A stretch of 64,000 bases of DNA from Exilispira sp964581895 (GTDB taxonomy: Bacteria > Spirochaetota > JAAYUW01), in NCBI GenBank assembly GCA_964581895.1, contig CAZOPR010000002.1:62001-126000 (forward strand). Direction: 5' to 3'. Made by a program: the position numbers and the translations under genes. Under the pieces are notes generated by a model. The model had not been told where the DNA came from. It saw only the letters and a program-made list of their open reading frames with translations, and ran no database searches. Each line of letters begins with the position of its first letter. The first letter of the stretch is position 1. Below, in pieces: positions 9,791 through 17,642 of this stretch.

Positions 9791-10471
9791 TTAAATTACT
9801 CCTTTTTCTTTAAAACTCATAAATCCTGTTTTAGCTATAATTATGTGATCAACTATTTCTATCCCTAAAATCTTGCCTGCTTCTACTAATCTTTTTGTCA
9901 TTTCTAAATCGTCTTCTGAAGGCTCCGGATCACCTGAGGGATGATTGTGCGCTAAAATTATTTGAGCGGCTAAGTTTCTAACCGCTGGTTCAAAAACTTC
10001 CCTGGGGTGAACCAAGTTAGCATTGAGAGAACCAACAGAAATAATTTCTCTTTTAATTTCTTGATTTCTACTATCAAGATAAAAAATAACAAAATGTTCC
10101 TTTTTATGGTCACGTAAATCTTTTAATTCTTCCCAAACCGCTTTTGGTGTCAGATAGATTTCTGCCTTTTTATCTTTGAGTAATCTTTTACCAAGTTCAA
10201 AACAAGCAACAATTTCACAAGCTTTAGCTGGACCTAAACCTGGATAATCTTTTAAATCGTTAAAGGTTAAGCTTGGTAACTCATTTGCACTAAATCTTTT
10301 TAAAATTTTATTTGCCAATTCAACTACATTTTCTTCTTTTGTTCCTGATCTTAATATAATGGCTAAAAGTTCAGAATTAGTAAGTTTTTCTGGGCCATAA
10401 TGCATTAACTTTTCTCTTGGCCTTTCAATTTTTGGGAATTCTTTAATTGTTTTTTTTATCTTGTTTTGCAT
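9791..10471 (-). CDS. radC: RadC-family JAB/MPN domain protein (UPF0758)
   Basis: The 226-residue protein has the two expected parts: an N-terminal helix-hairpin-helix-like region (LKDYPGLGPAKACEI, about 74-88) and a C-terminal JAB metalloprotease-like domain with a complete metal-binding motif (H175-x-H177 and S185-x-x-D188 in HNHPSGDPEPSEDD). The biochemical role of RadC proteins is unsettled; a role in DNA repair was not confirmed, and they are frequent in mobile islands. Here it opens the restriction-modification operon, four bases ahead of the nuclease gene, and directly follows the remnant of a DNA-binding regulator. Length is normal for the family. Confidence 0.9.
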   Translation of the reverse strand: MQNKIKKTIKEFPKIERPREKLMHYGPEKLTNSELLAIILRSGTKEENVVELANKILKRFSANELPSLTFNDLKDYPGLGPAKACEIVACFELGKRLLKDKKAEIYLTPKAVWEELKDLRDHKKEHFVIFYLDSRNQEIKREIISVGSLNANLVHPREVFEPAVRNLAAQIILAHNHPSGDPEPSEDDLEMTKRLVEAGKILGIEIVDHIIIAKTGFMSFKEKGVI

Positions 10472-10473
10472 AG

Positions 10474-10573
10474 TTATTTTTTCATTAAATCGTAAATACT
10501 AACACCTATGATGTCAGCAATTTTTTATGGTTTCAATTATAGGGTCTTCCATTACCCGAAATTTAATTTTTTT
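10474..10573 (-). pseudogene. Frameshifted remnant of an XRE-type HTH regulator
   Basis: Reading leftward, one frame gives KFRVMEDPIIETIKK. After a single missing base in the run of six A (10521-10526), the next frame gives IADIIGVSIYDLMKK followed by a stop at 10474-10476. Joined, this is the last third of a Cro/XRE helix-turn-helix protein, whose usual ending is 'TLKKIADALGVSLDELL'. The N-terminal recognition helices are not found and a stop lies upstream, so the gene is decayed rather than merely frameshifted. It lies between a strong promoter and radC, where a controller of the restriction-modification operon would be expected. Confidence 0.5.
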
Positions 10574-10641
10574 AATTATATGTATTTTAATATAATTTTA
10601 CTTTAATAATTTTACCGGCACTATCACCATTTGATGTTATT

Positions 10642-10670
10642 ATTATATGAAATTAATAATTAAATGTCAA
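10642..10670 (-). promoter_or_regulatory. Consensus sigma-70 promoter of the radC/restriction-modification operon
   Basis: On the minus strand TTGACA (10670-10665) is followed after exactly 17 bases by TATAAT (10647-10642). Both hexamers are perfect consensus. Transcription would begin near 10635 and run leftward through the regulator remnant and radC. It lies between the 3' end of tRNA-Pro and the first operon gene. No operator dyad was recognised around it. Confidence 0.75.
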
Positions 10671-10746
10671 ACAAAATAGAACAGTTTTTTTGTTGCATTA
10701 GTATAAGAATGACGAGGCAAGTACAATTAAAAATAAAACTAAAAAA

Positions 10747-10820
10747 TCGGAGCGACTGGACTTGAACCAGCGACCCCTACCACCCCAAGGTAGTGCGCTA
10801 GCCAACTGCGCTACGCTCCG
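10747..10820 (-). tRNA. tRNA-Pro (anticodon GGG)
   Basis: The minus strand folds into a normal cloverleaf. The 7-bp acceptor stem is CGGAGCG paired with CGCTCCG, the discriminator is A, the D arm contains AGCGCAGTTGGCTAGCGC, the anticodon stem is CTACC/GGTAG with loop TTGGGGT (anticodon GGG, reading CCC/CCU), and the T arm contains GGTTCAAGTCC. CCA is not encoded; six T follow the gene. It sits at the upstream edge of the restriction-modification island, with its 3' end facing the island. Confidence 0.96.
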
Positions 10821-10873
10821 ACATTAATATAATAATAAAAATAAAGATTTTTACAACTAATTTTAACTAAAAA

Positions 10874-11863
10874 TTAAAAATTATTAAAAACTTCCCTTAT
10901 CTTTTCTATCTGACATCGGTTGCCTAAAAGTAATTTCAATAGTATCAGAGCTTTATGTGGTTTTAAGTCTTTTGAAAGAATTATCCCTTTGTCTTCTAAA
11001 AATTTGCCACCACCTTCATAGCCATATACCCCGAGAGTTCTTCCAAGATGACATCTTGTAGATAATACCACTGGTAATCCTTTTTTAGCAATATTTATTA
11101 AGATATCTCCTACTTTTGGTGGGACATTTCCTCTTCCAAATCCTTCGACAACGATTCCTTTAAATTTAATATTTTTAACTATTGTTTCGAGAAGATCTCC
11201 ATCATCTCCTACATAGGTTTTATAGAGAATCACATCTTTTTCATATTTTTCCGATTCAATGACAACTCTTTTTTTCTTTGCCCTCGCAAAAAATTCTTTA
11301 TCATCATCTACAATGCCAAGCATACCAAACCCAGGAGATTGAAATGTCGCAACATTTGAAGTATATGTTTTTGTAACTGTATAAGGATCATGTATTTCAT
11401 CATTTATTACAACCATAACACCATATCCATTTGATTCAGGTGATAAAATAGTTTTGATTGCAGATAACAGATTTCTTGGTCCATCTACTCCTATATCATC
11501 ATTTGCCCTCATAGATGCTGTTAAAGCAACTTTTATAGATGAAGGCAAAACCAGATCAAGAAAAAATGCTGTCTCTTCAAGGACATCGGTTCCATGGGTA
11601 ATGACATAACCATCATATTTATCTTTTTTCTCTTTAATTATCAATGACAAATTTACCATATCATCCATAGTTATATGTGGAGATGGTTTATTTGAATATT
11701 CATAAACTTCAACAGTTGCAGGTAAAAAATGCTTTGGTATCTGATTTATAAGTAAATCTCCATTTAATGCAGGGACATCTCCGCCATCAGGACCTTGAGC
11801 CATTGCTATAGTCCCCCCAGTCGTTATTATTAAAACCTTTTGATGATTATTCATTTGGGTCAT
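10874..11863 (-). CDS. ansA: Type I L-asparaginase
   Basis: The 329-residue protein hydrolyses asparagine to aspartate and ammonia, probably in the cytosol because no signal peptide is present. Both threonine motifs of the family are visible: TTGGTIA at 14-20 (catalytic T18) and THGTDVLEET at 89-98. The start ATG overlaps the end of trkA (ATGA), with GGAAGAG upstream; a second ATG three codons later is possible. It is the last gene of the ribosomal-protein/dnaB/potassium-transport operon, about 50 bases before the tRNA-Pro. Whether it acts on asparagine alone or also glutamine cannot be read from the sequence. Confidence 0.92.
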   Translation of the reverse strand: MTQMNNHQKVLIITTGGTIAMAQGPDGGDVPALNGDLLINQIPKHFLPATVEVYEYSNKPSPHITMDDMVNLSLIIKEKKDKYDGYVITHGTDVLEETAFFLDLVLPSSIKVALTASMRANDDIGVDGPRNLLSAIKTILSPESNGYGVMVVINDEIHDPYTVTKTYTSNVATFQSPGFGMLGIVDDDKEFFARAKKKRVVIESEKYEKDVILYKTYVGDDGDLLETIVKNIKFKGIVVEGFGRGNVPPKVGDILINIAKKGLPVVLSTRCHLGRTLGVYGYEGGGKFLEDKGIILSKDLKPHKALILLKLLLGNRCQIEKIREVFNNF

Positions 11864-12552
11864 AACTCTTCCTTAAACCTTTCAATGGCACTTTCTTCTC
11901 CTACCACCACTAAAGTTGTGTCTGAAGTAAAGACATAGTCTGGATCTGGCACATCTAAAATCTTCTCAATATAGATATTTTCTCCATCTTCAGAAATCTC
12001 TTTTTCTCTATATTTTATTGCGACTACATTTATCTTAAATCTTTCTCTTAAATGTAAATCTTTTAATTTCATTCCAATAAACTGGTTTTTTACTTTAATT
12101 TCAGATAAAACATGGTTACCAGCAAGTATAATGTTATTAAAAACATGTCTATGGAGTAATCTTTTGCCAAGTCTTACTCCTACTTCTTCTTCCGGGAAAA
12201 TGATGTCATCTTTGTCTATCCCGATAGCCCTTAATATTTGAGAATGATATGAAGATGATGATCTTGCTATAATCCTATTCATTTGAAGTTCTTTTAAGTT
12301 TAAGCAGGTTATTAAAGAAGCAGACATATCTGATCCGATGCAACAAACTGCAACATCAATATCTGTAGGAAGTTTTTGAAGAGTTTCTATATTCATGCTA
12401 TCTCCAGCAATAGCATAAGAGGTCCCTTCTTTATTCATCTCTATTAAATTTTCATCTTTATCTACAATGACCATTTCAGAAGTTCCATCTTTTTTTAATT
12501 CTTCAAATAAGGATTTACCAAAAGTCCCAAGACCAATAATTAATATTTTCAT
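11860..12552 (-). CDS. trkA: TrkA/KtrA-type potassium channel regulatory subunit
   Basis: A 230-residue cytosolic RCK protein that gates the TrkH/KtrB pore according to bound nucleotide. The N-terminal Rossmann domain opens MKILIIGLGTFGKS (GxGxxG at 7-12), with the acidic strand end VIVDKD near residue 30. A TrkA_C domain occupies the last 85 residues. Single-domain length fits KtrA rather than the doubled E. coli TrkA. The start is the ATG at 12552 with GAGGA eight bases upstream; an in-frame ATG eleven codons earlier lacks a binding site. It lies about 130 bases after trkH and overlaps ansA. Confidence 0.92.
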   Translation of the reverse strand: MKILIIGLGTFGKSLFEELKKDGTSEMVIVDKDENLIEMNKEGTSYAIAGDSMNIETLQKLPTDIDVAVCCIGSDMSASLITCLNLKELQMNRIIARSSSSYHSQILRAIGIDKDDIIFPEEEVGVRLGKRLLHRHVFNNIILAGNHVLSEIKVKNQFIGMKLKDLHLRERFKINVVAIKYREKEISEDGENIYIEKILDVPDPDYVFTSDTTLVVVGEESAIERFKEEL

Positions 12553-12684
12553 AACACAATTCCTCAAAATATTACTATCAGACAATTATTAACTTTATCT
12601 ACTTTAAATTTCAATTGTCTATTTTATTTCAAATTAATTATTTAAATTCAAATTTTTTATCTAATTATTTATATTTACCTATCT

Positions 12685-14418
12685 TTAACCTATCATGATT
12701 TCCGTTTCAGGGTAATTTATTGGTTCATGCTTTTTATTAAGGCTTAAGGCAGTAAATACTGTCAAAGGACCCACCCTTCCAATAAACATAACTATTGTCA
12801 ATATTATTTTAGCAGCATCAGATAATGAAGCGGTTATTCCAGTTGAAAGTCCAACAGTTCCTAAAGCAGATATTGTCTCAAAAAGCAAACTTTGTGGATT
12901 ATTCTTATCAAAAAAAAGCAATATTGAGTAAGAAATTATTATAACTAATAGATAAACAACAAATAATGTAAAGCTTTTTATTACCTGATAGTTGGATATC
13001 CTATGATTATAAACAGTAACACTTTCTTTTTCCTTTATAAAAGAAGCTATTGTGTAAATTATAATAAAAAAGGTTGTCACTTTAATTCCGCCACCGGTAG
13101 AACCTGATGATGCGCCTATTACCATTAAAACTTCAAGTAAAGTTTTTGATAAAGTTGAAAGCGAAGAAATATCGACGGTATTGAACCCTGCTGTTCTTGC
13201 AGTAACTACTTGAAACAAGCTTGCTAAAACCTTTTCGTGTGGCAAAAATCCTTTTAATACTCCTTTATTCTCAATCAAAAAAAATAAAGCAGCTCCTATA
13301 ATATTTAGTAAAAGGTAGATCTTAAGTACCATTTTAGATTGGATATTTAAAGATATATATTTTTTATTTTTACCTATTTTATTTATTAGGAACCTAAAGA
13401 TATCGTAATTTACGACAAATCCAATACCACCTAATGTTATTAAAGATATGATGATAAAATTTATAAGTATATCACCCTTAAAATTCATTAACGAATTAGG
13501 GAAAAGACTGAAACCAGCATTACAAAATGCAGATATAGAATGGAACACTCCTAAAATCATTGCTTTTCTAATTGGGAAACCCAAAAAACTGAATCTTGCA
13601 GTTAAAAAAAAACCTCCAAAAAATTCGATTACAAAAGTGTAAATCAAAATAAAAAATATAGTTCTTTGAAAAGAATTATACTTCCCAGATATTTCAGTTG
13701 CTTTTAATGTTATATCAAAACCTTTTAATGAAAGATTACCCATAAAGAATAAAATAAAAGAGGCATATAATATCATTATTCCCAAACCACCAAACTGTAT
13801 AAGAAGCAATATTATTGCCAAGCCCACTTGAGTAAAAGCATCAGTTATAGTATTTACGCTTAAACCTGTTACACAAACAGCAGAAGTCGAGGTGAAAAGA
13901 GCATCTACAAAAGAAACTTCGTTTTTCTGCGAAATAGGTTCAAATAACAAAAAAGCCCCGATAATAATCAAGCTAACAAACCCGATAATAACATAATGAG
14001 GGGCATCAAGTCTTGCTGATTCTACATATTGAGAATAAAATCTTATAAACAAAAAGATATAAATAAATATTTCAATTTGAGTAATTATAAGTACAAAAGG
14101 GTAAAAAAGTTTTGTTTCGACAGAAAATTTATTACCAATTATTATAAATAACCAACCAGAAATCAATAATACTAAAGAATAAAAATAAATTTTTGAACCT
14201 GTTTTAAAAAATAATTTATAGGTATAAAATGCCCTTTTTCGCATTAATTCTAAATTTAAAATACCAAATATAATAGTTATATTTATTATCACTATTATGT
14301 TTTTAGTATATTTAGCCAATTGCTCTCTATAAGCAAGAAATAGAAAAACAAAAATAGTTGAATATAAGATAGAATAAACAAAAATATAGTTAAACTTAAT
14401 TGGTTTTTTATTGTTCAT
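12685..14418 (-). CDS. trkH: TrkH/KtrB-family potassium uptake channel with extended N-terminus
   Basis: The 577-residue membrane protein carries the four pore repeats of the family, each with a selectivity-filter loop: TSTSAVCVTGLSVNT (near 185), HSISAFCNAGFSLF, VTARTAGFNTVD and ISALGTVGLSTGI. With the adjacent TrkA subunit it should import K+ across the inner membrane. KtrB proteins are usually about 450 residues; here roughly 140 residues holding about four extra membrane segments precede the first repeat. The start codon overlaps the dnaB stop by four bases, tying it to the replication/ribosome operon. Na+ coupling cannot be judged. Confidence 0.92.
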   Translation of the reverse strand: MNNKKPIKFNYIFVYSILYSTIFVFLFLAYREQLAKYTKNIIVIINITIIFGILNLELMRKRAFYTYKLFFKTGSKIYFYSLVLLISGWLFIIIGNKFSVETKLFYPFVLIITQIEIFIYIFLFIRFYSQYVESARLDAPHYVIIGFVSLIIIGAFLLFEPISQKNEVSFVDALFTSTSAVCVTGLSVNTITDAFTQVGLAIILLLIQFGGLGIMILYASFILFFMGNLSLKGFDITLKATEISGKYNSFQRTIFFILIYTFVIEFFGGFFLTARFSFLGFPIRKAMILGVFHSISAFCNAGFSLFPNSLMNFKGDILINFIIISLITLGGIGFVVNYDIFRFLINKIGKNKKYISLNIQSKMVLKIYLLLNIIGAALFFLIENKGVLKGFLPHEKVLASLFQVVTARTAGFNTVDISSLSTLSKTLLEVLMVIGASSGSTGGGIKVTTFFIIIYTIASFIKEKESVTVYNHRISNYQVIKSFTLFVVYLLVIIISYSILLFFDKNNPQSLLFETISALGTVGLSTGITASLSDAAKIILTIVMFIGRVGPLTVFTALSLNKKHEPINYPETEIMIG

Positions 14419-15767
14419 ATATCTTGATTTTCTAATTCCTTAAAAAGAGAATACTCTTCAATAAAATTAAATTTTATAATATCCCCTCTTCTTCCCAATC
14501 TCTGTTTACCAATAATAAATTCTGTTACACCTCTTTGATCTTTATCTTTAGATTCTTCTTTTGTTTTATAATAATCCTCTCTATATAAAAATCCAACAAA
14601 ATCTGCATCCTGTTCTATTGAACCTGATTCTCTTAAATCGGAAAGTTGTGGTCTTTTATTTTCTCTTTTTTCTGGAGCTCTTGAAAGCTGAGCACAAGCT
14701 ACTACAGGGATTCCTAACTCTCTTGCAAGCTGTTTTAGTCCTTTAGAAATATCAGAAACAATCTGAACTCTATTTTCAATCTTAGTTCCAGCAGGAGGAG
14801 AGATTAGTTGCAAATAATCGACAAAAATAATATCCAGTCCATATTTTGTTTTTAATCTTCTTGCGCTTTGTTTGATATCAAAAATAGTAACAGATTCAGC
14901 TTCATCAAATATAATCTTCTTTTCAAATATCAATGAAACCGCATCAACAAGTTTTTGAATATTTGATATTGGAATATTTCCCCTTCTTATATCATTTACA
15001 GGTATTTGAGCAATTCTTGAGATTATCTTATAACCCAACATTTTCGCTGACATTTCAAGAGAGAAAAAACCAACTGTTTTATTATAATCCATAGCCATAT
15101 TTAAGGCAAGATTTAAAGCGAAGGTAGTCTTACCCATAGATGGTCTTGCTGCTATAACTATTAAATCTCCTTTATCAAAACCAGAAGTTATCTCATCAAG
15201 ATAATGATACCCTGTTGGAATTCCAGAATATATAGTGTCGGTTTTTTTCCTCATCTCAAGGTCATTTAATATTTCAAAAATAATATCTTTTAATATTAGG
15301 AAATGCTCTTTATAATCATAAGCAGTAACTTTTAATATCTCTTGTTCGACCTTGTCAATTATCTCTTTGATTTCTATATTACTATCATAAGATTGGCCTA
15401 TTATATTATTGGCGACTTCTATCAATTTTCTTCTTAGTGCGAACTCTCTTACTATGGAAACATAACTGCTATAATTTGCAGTTGTGGGGACTAACTCTGG
15501 TAGTTGCGATATATAAGTTGCTCCACCGACCTTCTCAATCTGTTCATCTACCTTCAATTGTTCCACAACTGTTAATATATCTACTGGTTGATTTTTTCGG
15601 ATTAAATTTTGAATTGCTCTATATATAAATCTATGAGCAGGGATACTGAAATCATCTTCAGATAAAACCGAAGATGTTTCCAGTAGTTCACTATTAAGTA
15701 AAAGACACCCCAGTGTCGCTTTCTCTGCTTCCAGACTCTGGGGTGGAATTTTTGAAATATTAATCAT
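14415..15767 (-). CDS. dnaB: Replicative DNA helicase DnaB
   Basis: The 450-residue protein opens with the standard DnaB N-terminal domain (PPQSLEAEKATLGCLLL) and continues into the RecA-like helicase domain from about residue 180. The Walker A motif is ARPSMGKTTF (K213), followed by GFFSLEMS, the Walker B region DIIFVDYLQLI and the conserved LSDLRESGSIEQDAD. It unwinds DNA ahead of the replisome as a hexamer. Its ATG shares one base with the stop of rplI (TAATG). No intein or insertion is seen. rplI-dnaB adjacency is widespread in bacteria. Confidence 0.97.
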   Translation of the reverse strand: MINISKIPPQSLEAEKATLGCLLLNSELLETSSVLSEDDFSIPAHRFIYRAIQNLIRKNQPVDILTVVEQLKVDEQIEKVGGATYISQLPELVPTTANYSSYVSIVREFALRRKLIEVANNIIGQSYDSNIEIKEIIDKVEQEILKVTAYDYKEHFLILKDIIFEILNDLEMRKKTDTIYSGIPTGYHYLDEITSGFDKGDLIVIAARPSMGKTTFALNLALNMAMDYNKTVGFFSLEMSAKMLGYKIISRIAQIPVNDIRRGNIPISNIQKLVDAVSLIFEKKIIFDEAESVTIFDIKQSARRLKTKYGLDIIFVDYLQLISPPAGTKIENRVQIVSDISKGLKQLARELGIPVVACAQLSRAPEKRENKRPQLSDLRESGSIEQDADFVGFLYREDYYKTKEESKDKDQRGVTEFIIGKQRLGRRGDIIKFNFIEEYSLFKELENQDI

Positions 15768-16327
15768 TACTCATTCTGCGAATCTTTATTTTCTTCTTCA
15801 TTTGATTCTGTCTCGGTTTTGTAAGGTCTTTTGCCTTTAAAATTTCTTTTAGAAGGCCTTTTTAATTCAGGTTTTTCTTCTTCTTTTTCACCAATAATAT
15901 TGATTTTTACATTTGCATAGATTGATTCAATGACTTTAACTGAAGCATTATAATTTCCTACTTCTTTAATATGAGGGATCCTAATATGCTTTTTATCAAA
16001 TTCATTAAATCCTGCTTCTGCTAATTTTTCAGCAACCTGTGAAGTTGTTATTGAACCAAATAATTTGCCTTTTTCACCAGCTTTTGCTTTAATCTCAATA
16101 ACCAATGATTCAAGTAATTTTTTCTTTTCAGAAGCGGTTGCAATCTTTCTTTTTCTTGATTCTTCAAGTGATTTTAATCTTAAAGACAAATTTTTCAAAG
16201 TTGCATCAGTTGCTTCAACTGCCAATTTTCTTGGAAAAAGAAAATTTCGAGCATATCCTTTTTTAACTTTTTTAATTTCACCTTCTAAACCTAAATTTTC
16301 TACATCTTTTAATAAAACAACTTCCAT
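15767..16327 (-). CDS. rplI: Ribosomal protein bL9
   Basis: The N-terminal domain begins MEVVLLKDVENLG with the conserved GYARNFLFPRKLA at about 24-36, which binds 23S rRNA. A long connecting helix and a C-terminal domain (KEVGNYNASVKV) follow. At 186 residues it is about 35 longer than usual, because of a highly charged tail rich in Lys, Arg, Glu and Asn. GGAGG lies seven bases upstream of the start. It lies between the DUF2232 gene and dnaB in the rpsF operon. Confidence 0.97.
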   Translation of the reverse strand: MEVVLLKDVENLGLEGEIKKVKKGYARNFLFPRKLAVEATDATLKNLSLRLKSLEESRKRKIATASEKKKLLESLVIEIKAKAGEKGKLFGSITTSQVAEKLAEAGFNEFDKKHIRIPHIKEVGNYNASVKVIESIYANVKINIIGEKEEEKPELKRPSKRNFKGKRPYKTETESNEEENKDSQNE

Positions 16328-16350
16328 TTTATATCCTCCTGAATGATTGT

Positions 16351-17340
16351 TTAGTTATTTTCTTTTCTTAGTGGATAAATTGTATCTATCACACTAATAA
16401 ATGCAATGATAAAGTAAATATAAATAATAAAAGGAATTAGCATTAAAACTATTAAAAATAGAGCCATAATAGTTAATAAAAATATAAATGGTCTTGATTT
16501 CAACTGCAAAATAATCTGATTATCAATAATTGGCTTTAATTTTCTTTTGTAATAAAAAACAATTACGCCAAGGCCATTGATAAAATGTATTGATGTTAGT
16601 AAATAAAAAATATTAAATAAAAGAATCTCAATAGTAAAATTGTCTATTTTTAATATGAATTTCATTGCCAATAAACTATAGATTGCGACAATAGTTACCC
16701 AAGAAAAAATTTTACCTAACTTTGTCGAATCTAAAGGTTTGATAATATTAATTAAAACTTCACTTTTTTTTGATAAAGATACAAGTTGCTGTTCTACAAA
16801 TAAGGCAAGACTTATTGAAATAACTGATATACTTTTAGGTATTTCTTTGTTTATAATATTTTGTAAAAAGGCTTCTATATTATACTCTTTATAATTTTCA
16901 CCAAGCATCTTCTCAAAAACAGGCGCAAATTGAATAAAAGAAAAGCCTTTTGATTTTAGAAAAAGTAAAGATAAAATAATTAGAACAGCAAAAGGTACCG
17001 CTGATATAACAACAAATAATATTAATGATGCATTGTATCTTTTGTAAGCAAGAATAAAAAGATAGTAAACAAAAGCAAACAAAAATGGTAATAATAAAAA
17101 TTGAATAAGATTTAAAAGGTAATTTAATGCTGTAGCGCCAATAGACAAAGAAGAATTAAACCAACCGATAAAATATATTATAAGTAGTCCAATACAAAAA
17201 ATAGTTAGGAAAATAAGCCAATTTATAAGACTATTTTTAGATAATATAAAATAAACTATTGGTGCAATAGCAAAAAAAGGAAAAATAATAGAAAATAAAA
17301 GAGATATTAAAGCTAAATAAATTACCTGTTTTTTTGGCAC
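16351..17340 (-). CDS. DUF2232 (YybS-like) membrane protein
   Basis: The 329-residue protein has about eight predicted membrane segments and no large soluble domain. Its place between rpsR and rplI is that of YybS/DUF2232 proteins in several low-GC lineages. The final part (residues about 230-315) has the 'FFYxxRLKP' turn and paired hydrophobic helices seen in that family. Function is unknown. The start is GTG at 17340 with AGGA seven bases upstream; no ATG lies nearby in frame. Family assignment rests mainly on position and topology. Confidence 0.65.
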   Translation of the reverse strand: MPKKQVIYLALISLLFSIIFPFFAIAPIVYFILSKNSLINWLIFLTIFCIGLLIIYFIGWFNSSLSIGATALNYLLNLIQFLLLPFLFAFVYYLFILAYKRYNASLILFVVISAVPFAVLIILSLLFLKSKGFSFIQFAPVFEKMLGENYKEYNIEAFLQNIINKEIPKSISVISISLALFVEQQLVSLSKKSEVLINIIKPLDSTKLGKIFSWVTIVAIYSLLAMKFILKIDNFTIEILLFNIFYLLTSIHFINGLGVIVFYYKRKLKPIIDNQIILQLKSRPFIFLLTIMALFLIVLMLIPFIIYIYFIIAFISVIDTIYPLRKENN

Positions 17341-17348
17341 CAGAAAAT

Positions 17349-17384
17349 CCTATTCAACATTTTTATCCTATTCAACATTTTTAT
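17349..17384. repeat. 18-bp perfect tandem duplication at the end of rpsR
   Basis: The 18-mer CCTATTCAACATTTTTAT (plus strand) occurs twice in a row at 17349-17366 and 17367-17384. The second copy contains the rpsR stop codon and last codons; the first repeats the same Lys-Asn-Val-Glu-stop sequence just after it. The duplication therefore lengthens only the 3' spacer before the DUF2232 gene and leaves the protein unchanged. Confidence 0.85.
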
Positions 17385-17631
17385 AAGGAAGTAGAGCAGC
17401 CATTCTCGCTTTTTTTATTGTAGCAGAAACCATCCTTTGATGTTTTGCACATGTCCCAGTTATTCTTCTTGGAAGAATCTTCCCCACTGGCATAATAAAC
17501 CTCTGTAAGAAAGAAACATCTTTATAATCTATCGAATAAATCCCTTCTTTACAAAAGACACATACTTTTTTTCTAAACATATGTCTTCTTTTTGAATTAT
17601 TTTTTGACATATCATTGCTATATTTATCCAT
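17368..17631 (-). CDS. rpsR: Ribosomal protein bS18 (cysteine-containing form)
   Basis: The 87-residue protein matches bS18: RKKVCVFCKEG, then the core DVSFLQRFIMPVGKILPRRITG and the ending CAKHQRMVSATIKKARMAALLPY. The cysteine pair in CVFC and the later Cys-x-x-His preserve the zinc-ribbon-like (C+) form of the protein. It binds the platform of the small subunit together with bS6. The start has GGAGAG seven bases upstream. The order rpsF-ssb-rpsR is conserved in most bacteria. Confidence 0.97.
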   Translation of the reverse strand: MDKYSNDMSKNNSKRRHMFRKKVCVFCKEGIYSIDYKDVSFLQRFIMPVGKILPRRITGTCAKHQRMVSATIKKARMAALLPYKNVE

Positions 17632-17642
17632 TGATCTCTCCT

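Noticed and set aside
2280..10471. A classical type I HsdR helicase-translocase
   Set aside because: No frame in the window carries the DEAD-box helicase motifs of HsdR; the nuclease domain is fused to the methylase instead.
10577..10640. Short peptide frame after the strong promoter (NGDSAGKIIKVKLY)
   Set aside because: It has a protein-like look but no start or ribosome binding site and only about 15 codons; not supportable as a gene.
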